DNA from: Breviolum minutum Mf 1.05b.01 | Lineage: Eukaryota; Sar; Dinophyceae; Suessiales; Symbiodiniaceae | Direction: 5' to 3' | Assembly (NCBI GenBank): GCA_000507305.1 | Contig: DF240221.1 | Location: 1 to 64,000 of the forward strand | DNA: 64,000 nt | Shown here: positions 1 to 9,210 of the stretch, one piece after another | Layout: every line of letters begins with the position of its first letter | Position numbering within the stretch: position 1 is the first letter of the stretch | Made by a program: the position numbers and the translations under genes | The notes under the pieces: model-generated | The model's input: the letters and a program-made list of their open reading frames with translations, nothing else | Databases searched by the model: none | What the model was told of the DNA's origin: nothing

Positions 1-37
1 AAAAAAAACCACTTTGGATGTTCAATTTCGAAAATTA

Positions 38-78
38 GTCAAGTCAAGTCAAACCTGCACGCCAATATTGGCGGGCGC
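38..78 (-). repeat. LINE 3' tail in inverted orientation
   Basis: Read on the minus strand this gives a GC-rich block ending in GTGCAGG followed by repeated TTGAC units. The same design occurs in plus orientation near 1635-1695, 1757-1862 and 2414-2540. It lies directly upstream of, and in opposite orientation to, the reverse transcriptase fragment starting at 90, so it is probably the end of another LINE insertion. Confidence 0.55.
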
Positions 79-89
79 TTTCGGGCGGT

Positions 90-1085
90 GTGAATGGGAA
101 AACCTTCCCCATTCAACGCGGTGTGAAGCAAGGTGATGTGATTAGCCCATTGTTGTTTAATGCAGGTCTGGAACATGCCATGCGTAAATGGAAACTTCGT
201 TTGCAACATTGTGGTTTTGATCTTGGAAACGGTGAAATTTTGAGAAATGTGAGGTATGCGGATGACTTGATGTTGTATGCAAAGCATTGTGATGAATTAG
301 TTTTTATGATGGAGCTACTAATGGAAGAGTTGGCTGCTGTGGGATTACATCTGAATACATCGAAAACAAAAATTTTGACTACCACGGCTTTGACAGACCG
401 TACGTTCCTGGATGTTGGTGGCGATATGATTGAAGTGGTACACGGTCAGGAAACACATAAGTATTTAGGGAAAAAACTCCCTGGAGATTTGAGCGCAAGG
501 GCAACGGTCGATGTGAAACATAAATTCAATCAACACAGGGAAACACTACTCAATCGCCATGTGTCCTTGAAATTGAGACTGAAGTTCTTTGACTCAATCA
601 TTTCCCCTGCCATTCTGTTTGGTTTGACAACGGTCCCTTTGTCAGCAGCTCAGCTTTCCAAATTGGACATCGTGAGGAGGAAAATGCTACGTTCAATTGT
701 TGGTTGGGTTCCTGTCGTCAATGGTGACTGGCATGATGCGATGTCAAGAATGAATCAAAAACTGCAGAACGCATATCGAATTTATCCAACGAAATCATGG
801 CCTGAGAGGATTCTGAGGGGCAAATTCCGTTTTGCGGCAAAGATCGCATGTAAAGGGAATCATTGGCCAGTTCTTTGTTCAAGATGGCAACCTGGCTATT
901 TGTATGAAAGAAATTTCCATGTGCAACCTCGTAGGCGCCCAGGTCGTCCACCGAAGCGATGGGATGATCAACTCCGGGCTTTTTTTGAACATGTTTTTCA
1001 TTCATCATGGACGACTGCTGCCCGTCATGGGGCACAATGGTTGTCCCATGAACAGGCTTTTGTGCAATTTTGTTCAGAAGCATGA
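90..1085 (+). pseudogene. LINE reverse transcriptase, 3' part
   Basis: A 331-residue open frame from a non-LTR retrotransposon. The G-V-K-Q-G-D-x-I-S-P block (RT motif 4/B, residues 11-20) is followed by Y-A-D-D (residues 56-59), the catalytic Asp pair of RT. A thumb-like region follows, and near residue 280 there is an R-R-R-P-G-R-P-P-K-R-W block typical of dinoflagellate LINE tails. The first part of the RT (fingers and motif A) is absent, and the open frame begins just after an inverted LINE tail, so the copy is 5'-truncated. The frame itself is intact, which suggests a fairly young fragment. Any endonuclease domain would lie upstream and is missing. Confidence 0.85.
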
Positions 1086-1239
1086 TGATGGAATTCTTTT
1101 CCCATGTCCCTTGTGGACCGTAGCAGTTCTGCTGACTCGGACGGGATTGAGTGTTTCGGGCGCAGGCGCAAAATGTATCTAACTGTTCTACAAATATGCT
1201 ACACAAAGGTGAATCAAGGCACTCTATGTACTGCAAAAT

Positions 1240-1609
1240 TGAATGAAGGATTCGCAATGTTGATCCCAGATCAATCGTTGGACCGCCGCCAGAAGTTGAT
1301 TGGAATGCGGCTTCGAATGAGGTTCTTCATCTATGGAATGAACGGGTCAGAAATATTATTGCAAATGCACATGTTAATACATGGTTTTACATCACATGCA
1401 AAAATCACTGGAATTTGGCCAGGCATGTTGCCGCTTTACCTGCACATCGGTGGGTTCAACGTTTGCTACCGTGGCATCCTTTTGGTACTCGTCGCGTGGG
1501 CCGTCCACGACATACTTGGGAATCCAAACTTCATGCGTATTGCAGGTACGCAAATCTGGGATCATGGAGAGAATTGGATGACGTCGTGTGGGTTAACTTC
1601 GTTTGTTAA
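1240..1609 (+). pseudogene. second LINE C-terminal fragment
   Basis: In the frame of 1415 the translation reads through an I-V-G-P-P motif, a W-N-E-R motif and then R-R-V-G-R-P-R-H-T-W. These are the conserved C-terminal blocks of dinoflagellate LINE ORF2. It has no start of its own and ends shortly before a LINE tail copy at 1635-1695. It is related to, but clearly diverged from, the fragment at 90-1085 and the one at 1970-2410. Confidence 0.7.
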
Positions 1610-1634
1610 TTTCTGCCGCATGTAAATAGCAGCT

Positions 1635-1695
1635 GTGTACATATCATGTTTTTTGCGCCTGCGCCCACTGGCGTGCAGGCCTGACCTGACGTGAC
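1635..1695 (+). repeat. LINE 3' tail copy 1
   Basis: Contains gcgcctgcgcccactggcg, then tgcagg, then short TGACC-type units. It follows the ORF2 fragment ending at 1609, which fits a LINE 3' UTR. Confidence 0.55.
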
Positions 1696-1756
1696 CATAT
1701 ATTTTTCTCTTTTCCGCCTCCGCCCTTACATTGGGCTGGCCTGCGGGCGTTGGGGG

Positions 1757-1862
1757 TGACTTGACTTGACTTGTACACTTTTGCCGTGGGTAGATAGCAG
1801 TTTATTCTCACATTTGTGCCTGCGCCCGCGTGCAGGCTTGACCTTGGCCTTGACCTTGGTCG
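1757..1862 (+). repeat. LINE 3' tail copy 2
   Basis: Begins with TGACTTGACTTG, then a gtacacttttgccgtgggta block, a cacatttgtgcctgcgccc block and a run of TTGACC-like units. The same order of blocks recurs at 2414-2540. No ORF2 sequence precedes it directly, so it is a very short 5'-truncated copy. Confidence 0.65.
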
Positions 1863-1969
1863 CAACCGGGTGGAGTTCCAGTGAGAGTTTAGCATGCATG
1901 GTTTTTTTTGACGACACTTTTTTGACGCGCATGCTTTCCATTCAAACAAATGGATATTCTTAGATAAAA

Positions 1970-2410
1970 ATGTTTCTGGCCACCGTCACCCCGATTGCTT
2001 GTTTTGCCGAAGGGTATCGCAGCATCCGACAGCATGAGTTTCACATCGTCGATGTTGAATTCCGAAGACTGGTGCGGTCAGTAGTGGGGCCTCCATCTGG
2101 AGTTTGTTGGTCAAACCCGTGGCATGAAATCTTCCATGAATGGAATACTCTAGTGCAACAAATCCTCGAATACAGGCACCGCAAATCCCTGGAGGCAGAC
2201 TGCGCTGTGTCATCATTGGAAACTGGCGGGCTACATTGCGAACCTTCCACCCAATCGTTGGGCAAAACGAGGATTAGAATGGCAACCGCGTGCGAAAAGG
2301 GTGGGCAGGAGACCATACACATGGGTCACAAACATTCAGGAATTTACGAGGTGGAAGCGGTGGGGCAACTGGCAAAACGTTGCCGTGCGCAACGTGGGAG
2401 CAATCAACGC
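1970..2410 (+). pseudogene. third LINE C-terminal fragment, frameshifted
   Basis: The first part (to about 2200) reads D-V-E-F-R-R-L-V-R-S-V-V-G-P-P and a P-W-H-E-I motif in the frame of 1970. From about 2212 the homologous reading continues in a different frame with L-P-P-N-R-W and R-V-G-R-R-P-Y-T-W. The domain order matches LINE ORF2 C-termini, so a frameshift near 2200-2212 broke this copy. It is followed at once by tail copy 3. Confidence 0.75.
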
Positions 2411-2413
2411 TTG

Positions 2414-2540
2414 AGTTTGTACACTTTTGCCGTGGGTAGGTAGCACTTTATTATTCTCACATTTGTGCCTGCGCCCTCAAACGGGCTCGCCATTGGCGTG
2501 CAGGCTTGACCTTGACCTTGACCCTTGACCTTGTTTTTTG
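2414..2540 (+). repeat. LINE 3' tail copy 3
   Basis: Repeats the gtacacttttgccgtgggta and cacatttgtgcctgcgccc blocks of copy 2 and ends in TTGACCTTGACC-type units. It immediately follows the ORF2 fragment ending near 2410, fixing it as that element's 3' end. Confidence 0.7.
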
Positions 2541-2659
2541 CAATCCTTATTTTCGCAAAAAGGTGTGAGGAACTGACAAATTTGTGTTGTCCTGAACGCT
2601 GGGAAGGGAAACATTTTGACGACGCATAACCACCACCCAGCAGAACTTGTATCACTTGG

Positions 2660-3800
2660 CGGGATAGTTGTGGAGATTTTGGAACGAGACCGTGCGCGCA
2701 AGTGGGTGGGCTTTATGATGCACTGGGGGTGCTGGCAAAAAGTTACGCCTACTTCTCGCACCATAAAGTGCCTTCCATCGTAAATGCTACGGACCACCGA
2801 ACAGAAATGATATGGAATACCGAAACGCGACATTGCATTGACAAAACCTGCTGGAATAATTGAATCGAAAACTTTGGCCCAGTCCAGAGCCAGGAGAAGC
2901 AAGTTTCCGTTTTCTCGGGCCCATGCATTTTCCACCTTCCGCCTTGCAATGAAGAGTGCATCCGCACAGCCGCAACCAAAACGAAAACCAAATTGTGTAG
3001 GCCAGATTCGGTCTTCGGCACCTGCATCTTTCAACCTCCGTAACAAAATTGCTGCAACTGCAAGCAATGAAATAGGCCTACAATTTCCACAACAAGCGGG
3101 ATCCCTTTTTTGAAGATAGCTGCCACAGTAGATTCATGCCAAGATGTCGGTACAGAGCCTTCTGTCCAAACCTTGTCGCACAAAAGAACGGCCCACCGGC
3201 ATGCTGGTGAATTTTATGCACACATAGCCTTCCAAAATTAAGGAGGGATCCCATCCGAACCTGCAGCTTTCCGTCGCTTCAAGGATTTCACTGATTCAAC
3301 TACCTCGGCCTCGGATATGGAAGTAGTAGACACCAACAATGGAACATCACATGTTGAATGTAGTTGTACGTGGTGCCCACTGCACTGACTCGAAGTAGCT
3401 CGCCAGAGTTTCAGCCCGTTGATCTGATTCAACAACATTCCCGTCAGCGTTGCGGGCGGTGTCCTTCACGCAATCGGCGTATTTCATTCCAATCTCCCGT
3501 CTTCAAGGGGTCGTCAAGCCATTGCGAACGATCCATCTTCACGGATTGTTTGCTTGACCACGCAACATCTTCTCCAAGTGAGGGTTGCGTGACGTTCGAG
3601 CTCTGTCCCTTTCCTCCAGCAGATGCAATGTGCGATAATTTGTCCTTGTCCTGCGACCTCCAGTCCAGGCGAAGGCACGTTTCAACCAACGGTTGTCTGA
3701 AAGGTTGACCATGTAGTTTGCTAATTTCCAATGTTGTTTCTAGCTGGTGCAGCACATTCCAAAACGCGTGCGTTCCATGCGTGAAGGATGTCATGCCATG
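2660..3800 (-). pseudogene. LINE reverse transcriptase N-terminal half, decayed
   Basis: Read on the minus strand from about 3800 down. A pre-RT region contains R-K-A-A-G-S-D-G-I-P (near 3245). Then come an I-F-K-K-G block, a P-I-S-L-L-like block, a T-Q-F-G-F-R motif and A-L-D-W-A-K-V-F-D-S-I, which is RT motif A with its catalytic Asp. The reading moves between frames around 3070-3240 and 3440, so it is inactivated. Sequence resembling the element stops near 2740, before the YADD box. This fragment and the YADD-containing fragments nearby are from different copies and orientations, so they do not make up one element. Confidence 0.8.
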
Positions 3801-3812
3801 GAGAAGACCAAT

Positions 3813-4073
3813 CTAAGCCGCCAGGAATGTCACAATGGCGCGCGCGAGCTTGCGGATTTGATGTCCAACTTGCGAAGGTCTGGTTTGTATTTTGCGACAG
3901 TCATTTGCAAAATAAGCAACTGGTGTGACCATAGCCCCAAAATAAGCTAATCGTTGTGCAATGGACGCACTCTTCTCGAACAGTATTGATTTGTTTGCGT
4001 AGAAGGCCCGCGATGCAGCTTGGAAGTGGTGTTCCAGATCAAATCCGTGGCTGCCATGCGTGTGAGTGCTCAA
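3813..4073 (-). pseudogene. short LINE C-terminal fragment
   Basis: The minus-strand translation contains a Y-F-G-A-M-V-T-P-V-A-Y-F-A block, which corresponds to the V-T-P-I-A-C-F-A block of the fragment at 1970. It lies upstream on the minus strand of the fragment at 2660-3800 and is another truncated insertion. Confidence 0.55.
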
Positions 4074-4180
4074 GGTTGTGTTTTATCCCCCTTTCTGTGT
4101 TCGATCGTCATGACGTTGCTCATTCAAGATGCTGAGGCCGCCTTCCCTTCAAGAAGGGACCCATCCCAGCTATAGAACAG

Positions 4181-4890
4181 ATGACAGCTTGGTTGAACAA
4201 TCCATGCCCTTTCGGGCCACCCGAGAGAGCACCAGCCCGAAAAGGAGAAATCAACGAATTGATGTATGCTGATGATACCTTGGTCCTTGCAGTCAAAAAT
4301 GAAGATGCTGAAATTTACTTGGAGTGCATTGGACGGGCTGGGCGTATGTATTGGTTGCAACTGAACTGGAACAAATTGGAAGTGCTTCCAGTGCGATGTG
4401 AGCACGCATCAAAAAATCCAATGGAGATTTTGTGGTTTCGAAGGAGTCGTTGCTTTATTTGGGAAGTTTCCTGTGTGACAATCGCAGTATTGGCCTGAAC
4501 AGACGCCTTGGCGCTGCAACGGCGGAATTTGAAACTTTGTGCCGTGTTTGGAACCACGCTGTTCTCCCAAAGGCAGAGAAGAGCCGAATTTTTGAAGCCC
4601 GCGTTCGTTCGAAATTGTTGTATTGTTTGCACACAGCATGGCTTAACAAAGCCGAACTGAGAAGACTCAATGCTTTTCAAACAAAATGTTTCAGGATAAT
4701 CATCAACATCCCGCACTCCTCTGTGAGCAGGATCTCAAACAAGATTGTGTTGGAGCAAAGCGGCCGCCGAAAAATTTCAAGCATCCTGACCCATCGCCAA
4801 CTAATGTTGTTTGAAAGGATTGCAGCTCTGCCTTCAACTGATGTGAGGAGCTGTCTTGCTCAAAAACGGCTGCGAGGACACATGTCTTAG
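4181..4890 (+). pseudogene. LINE reverse transcriptase C-terminal part, frameshifted
   Basis: The frame from 4181 carries E-L-M-Y-A-D-D-T-L-V-L (YADD box, around 4257-4285). Near 4410-4432, at a run of six A, the reading shifts by one base into the frame of 4432. That frame continues with L-L-Y-L-G-S-F-L, then L-H-T-A-W-L-N-K-A-E-L-R-R, both common in LINE thumb regions. It is a different LINE lineage from the copy at 90, judging by these blocks. No intact continuation is seen after 4890. Confidence 0.75.
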
Positions 4891-5219
4891 TAACGTACGA
4901 AAACCTTCTACTTTCTGTTGGTCACGGTGCTACTGCCATGTTGATGTGAGACATGATCTGCTACAAACATCCAAGGCACTGTTGGATCCTGCAAGACCAC
5001 CCAGCATCGAGTGCAACAAGGCTGAAATATTTCGACTGGTGCTGCTGGACATCGGGCCTTGCATAAAAGCAATTTGGTGAACATCGACGTGTCTCAAACA
5101 CAATTTCATTCATTTCATTTTGAAGCCTCGCGTCAGTGACACATGGGCACGGCACATAGACGCGCTATTGGCGCTCTGCGAAACAAACGGATCGCGCCAA
5201 GATTTTCCACTGTTGCAAG

Positions 5220-5756
5220 TTGGAAAACAAGGCCTCGTCAACCCCCGACCACAGCGGTTGCAAGTTTGTACACCTTGGACCCCGAGGAATTCTTTGGGCG
5301 TCCTCGGCGCTGCGGCTGTTCAGCAATCCGGGGCCGAAGGGTTTGACCAGAAAACACGCACTGCCGCAGCTATGCTGCCCCCGGAACCTTGTCGCCATGT
5401 CGTTGTGCCAAGTGTGCCGGTACCGTCAACCTGGTGCCGATGGAAAGCCATGCTCGCCCTGTGCTGGCGTGCAAAAAAGCTACAACGTATGGTGCACTCA
5501 GGAGCCATGCCCACATGGACAACGGAGGTTGTTGACGACCTGGTGCACTCCACCGCGGCAGCTTTGGAGGCTTTGTGCCATGGGCCGCCGCCGCAACGAT
5601 TTTCTCCTGGCAGACGCCGGGCCAGCCGCAACCGCTTTCCGACGCCACTGGAGGGTGGCAAGGGAGACAAAGGGCGACAACAGGCAAAAGTGGAAACGGA
5701 CACGGCAACTCGGGACGCCCCCGCAGGCCACACTTTTCAGCTCACGCCGCCGCTGA
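5220..5756 (+). CDS. open frame with a C4 zinc-knuckle-like motif, possible LINE N-terminal ORF fragment
   Basis: A 178-residue frame with no recognised family. Near its middle it has C-Q-V-C, then 12 residues, then C-S-P-C, a spacing that could bind one zinc. It is Arg-rich towards the end. GC content here is higher than in the flanks, and all three forward frames and the reverse strand are partly open, so the reading frame is not secure. Its position inside the LINE-rich region suggests an ORF1 or N-terminal ORF2 remnant, but that is inference. It could be non-coding. Confidence 0.25.
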   Translation: MENKASSTPDHSGCKFVHLGPRGILWASSALRLFSNPGPKGLTRKHALPQLCCPRNLVAMSLCQVCRYRQPGADGKPCSPCAGVQKSYNVWCTQEPCPHGQRRLLTTWCTPPRQLWRLCAMGRRRNDFLLADAGPAATAFRRHWRVARETKGDNRQKWKRTRQLGTPPQATLFSSRRR

Positions 5757-5929
5757 CCGATATCCTTGCTGATGCCCGCTGGACCTACCGAGCCGGCTGC
5801 TGCCCGTGCGTCCCACCCCTCTTACAGCTGCAGTCAAAAAGGTACGAGGAAAAAAAGCAAATCATGTACGGTCTTGGTAAAACATGTGAGTTTTTGTTTT
5901 CCATGGACAGCGTCATTCATGGTTCGGTT

Positions 5930-6660
5930 AGATGGCCCACACACTGTTGAACGTTGAACATGCCGAGTGTCTGCAGCTTGGACAATTGGGGCGGGTGTTG
6001 ACCTTGGCGGCTTTTTTTCCAACCTCTAACACTGGAATGTCGCCATTGGCACATTTTTTTTTTTGGTTGGATTTCCCCACTCCGTTCTGTACAATGCGGG
6101 CTCTCTTTCGGCTCTTCCGGCACTGGCCACTTTTCCACCACCCTGTTAGCTGGAGGTGGATTTTTCCACGTTTGTCCCGGATAGATGATGTGCTTCAGAT
6201 TTTTTTTTTGCAACGACGCTCTCAAAGACAACAGTTCTCCATAGCTGGTAAAACATTGTGCCATGGCCATGTGTCACTGACACAGGGCTTTGAAATGAAA
6301 AATAATTTGGAAAAACAATTGCAAACAAATCAGTTAAAACAGGAACTTTGGAGATTGCAGGATCTCATGGTAACACCCGGGAAAATAAAACTATATGATA
6401 GACACAGAGACATAAAAGATGCATCAGAAACCTTGCACCATGTGTGACGACAGCTGCTTACAAAAAAATCAAAAGAAGTCGAGGTTTGAAACAACAGAAT
6501 TATATCACCGAAAACAAACACAATATGCAACAACGGTTCTCGGACATGTTTTTTGATCATTGTTGGGTGGAAGGAAAATAGCCACATGCAAACCAACCTT
6601 GGGGCGCAGGGAAACAACAAAACCTAATCTGATTTCAACTCTCACTACTTCGGCGTCGAA
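5930..6660. other. no gene recognised
   Basis: Open frames occur (for example plus 5932-6447) but have low-complexity, Phe/Leu-rich composition and no motif. Nothing else supported here. Confidence 0.4.
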
Positions 6661-6663
6661 AAT

Positions 6664-6870
6664 TCAATAATTAGCAGCTAAACATTTGTGTGCATTGCTG
6701 TTGCGCTCCATTCTCCCAAATTTTGCCATCGGCAGTACATTTGTATTTGCGTATCCCATGTGTTTGTTGGTCTTCCAATCCTTGTCCTGCATCCTGCAGT
6801 CCACGCTAGGGCACGTTTCAACCAACGGTTGTTTGAAAGGTTGGCAATGTAGTTTGCTAATTACCAATGT
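6664..6870 (-). pseudogene. LINE fragment duplicated from the element near 3.7 kb
   Basis: About 90 bp at 6780-6870 matches 3647-3738 with only scattered differences (both contain gcacgtttcaaccaacggtt). Both read on the minus strand as I-S-K-L-H-x-Q-P-F-x-Q-P-L-V-E-T-C. It is therefore a second copy of the pre-RT region of the same LINE family. The rest of that element is not present here. Confidence 0.7.
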
Positions 6871-6899
6871 TGTTCTAATGTGCGGAACCCATCAACATA

Positions 6900-7430
6900 A
6901 ATGAATTGGAAAGTCATCCCGAATTACTCTTTGGAAACAGCATTCAGCAGGAAGACAACTCCCTGGAACAATATGTCCGTGATGATTTTCCTCATCATTA
7001 TGGGATGAAAAGAGGACGTCCACATCCAGACATCATCGTGTGGAAATGGTTGAAATAGGCTTGGTATCAGGACTGCATTGAATCACTTGCAATCCCGTGC
7101 CCCAATCCGTGTTCGACTCAAACACACCATTACTGTTCAAAGACTAACGCCATTTGCCGTGCAGGGACTTGCCCACGGATTGCAGCAAATATATCCAAGT
7201 ACAGGCAGCCAGCAACCTGTTGGTTTTGGGTATACAGGGGATCATGCTACACAGCGGCTATACGGGATTACAACAAACCATTACAAAGACCCTTGTTCAA
7301 CAACAGGAAAAAAGAAGGATCTTTCATTTGTCAACTTGCTCATCATCGACCTCTATAGAGTACATTCCTTTCCACATTTATGTGTTAGCTGTTTAGGTGG
7401 CTAGGCTGGCCGGCTCTGGCTTTGTGTGTG
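6900..7430. other. no gene recognised
   Basis: A plus-strand stretch near 6930-7060 may be another LINE scrap: it reads K-R-G-R-P-H-P-D, similar to the GRP-rich tails. Nothing firmer is visible. Confidence 0.3.
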
Positions 7431-7490
7431 CCTGGCTGGCTGGCTGGCTGGTTGGCTGGCTGGCTGGCGACTTGGCTGCCTGGCTGGTTC
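7431..7490. repeat. (GGCT)n microsatellite
   Basis: Interrupted tetranucleotide run of ggctggct units. Confidence 0.9.
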
Positions 7491-8298
7491 TGGCCGTGGC
7501 TGGGTTCAAAAACTAATTTGGTGCATATGTTGTGCTGCTACTCTTCGCTGGAACGTGGTTGGGATAGAGTAAGGTAGAGCCTACTTAACGTCAAAATCAA
7601 TATAAGACAGACATTTAATCGTGATGGCAATGGTTCAAAAAAACTTTCAGGACATCCCTGCAGCAGGGCACCTGTTGGGCAATGTATGCCGAAGTGTTTT
7701 GGATTGGCATGCAGATTTCATGTTAACAAGGCGTTGAAGTGATTTTTGAGCACTTGGCTTTTTGCATCTGCGCGCCGTTGTGTCTTGCTCAAGTTTTATT
7801 GCCTGACGTATGCCAGCCAAGGTTGCGGCAACGCCTGGCACAACAACCGCCAAACATATTGTTGACTTCGCAACACGGGGATAAGCAAGGTGCAAAGTGT
7901 TTAACCATTGCATTACTTTGGGCCTTATTGCAACACATCAAAATGTTAACTCAAAGTATCTCAAATTTTAATAAGAGAAGAGTGACATATCAGGATTTAT
8001 TGCTCCAAAACTGTTGGGATGCACGGCTCGGGGTTACAATAACCCCTTTTCATGGTGAATTGCGGGATGGAAGCGCCGGGCATGACACTCAGTTTTCCTA
8101 CTTGCGGTCTTGTCATGTTTTGAATGTAGTGTAGCTGTATAAATGCAGTTGCACGTTTGGTTTCCTTGCTTGTTTGGCTCTTTTTCAACCATTTACATCG
8201 AAAAATAGGATTGCAAAAAGCAAATTCCCCCAAGAAGCTCTAATTTCATTTCATGTTGCTACATGTTACACATCTAGACCCCTATGACCTCGAAAAAA
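7491..8298. other. no gene recognised
   Basis: Short unsupported frames on both strands only. Confidence 0.4.
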
Positions 8299-8324
8299 AA
8301 ACAACAACAACAACAACAACAACA
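8299..8324. repeat. (AAC)n microsatellite
   Basis: About eight AAC units after a poly-A run. Confidence 0.9.
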
Positions 8325-8354
8325 TGTGGAGTGGCTCTAGTCATGACCTTCCAG

Positions 8355-8907
8355 TGGCATTTGTTTGGGTGCCAAGCGGAATGATCAATGCGCATGGAAG
8401 AGGCTGCTTTGTTCGTGGACCTGAGAAGTATATCGATGCGGATGGCAAACGGCCTCAATTTTATGTTTGAAAAAGAGTTGCAATGTCATGAAACAGGAAA
8501 CCGTTTTGGCGCATACTTGTGTGGAGCAAGTGTTTTTTTTTCTGGGAATTAGGGACAACATTTTTGTTTGAAATGCTGCACATGACTTTTGTGTTTGTCC
8601 TGTTGTTGTCGTCCCACTTCCTTCCTATGACGCTTGCTATGTTTGCAGGCCGGCACATCACGCACGCGCAACAAGTCCACTGGGCAAAGACAACCCAGCA
8701 AGCAACGCGTCTCGTGGGCTGCAGTTTGACTACATGCTCGATGTTTGGTGCGGCTTTTGGGGCGCTTGCAATCCAACTAGTTTTCTGAAAAAAGGATATG
8801 GCCTCGCAAAGTTAGATAGTTCTGAAAACCTGTGGAATTTGTTGTGGGAGTTGAATTTGTTCTTGAAATGTTTCCCTGCCGCAAGCTGGAGTTTTACCAT
8901 GTTCTAG
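8355..8907 (+). CDS. hypothetical gene, two candidate exons
   Basis: Candidate exon 1 is 8355-8469, after a CAG acceptor, reading A-F-V-W-V-P-S-G-M and ending at a stop. Candidate exon 2 is 8649-8907, after a TTTGCAG acceptor. Its 86-codon frame contains G-L-Q-F-D-Y-M-L-D-V-W-C-G-F-W-G, with unusual Trp/Cys content, and ends at TAG. No family was recognised. Whether the two belong to one protein is not shown. They are the first host-like coding sequence to the right of the LINE graveyard and lie on the same strand as all later genes. Confidence 0.35.
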
Positions 8908-9210
8908 CAATTCTGATGCAAAGGTCTTTCCCCTTCCACTTTTAACGTTCTGACCTTTGGGCTTTCGCAATCACGAGAGGGCAATCTCCATTTTCAATTT
9001 ATAGGTCCTATGCAGGTTAACAGCACAAACATGGAACACAGCAGAAGACTGTCTCAGTTCGCCCTTGTGTGCTAAGAAGTCTCCCAATGATGGAGACAAT
9101 GAAATGATGCAAATTACGCATGTCATATAGCAGTTGGATGCATCAGATGGTTCAGTTTCGACAAGCTAGTCATGTGCCACAAGCAGGGGTCTCAGGAAAC
9201 TTGTTTCCAG

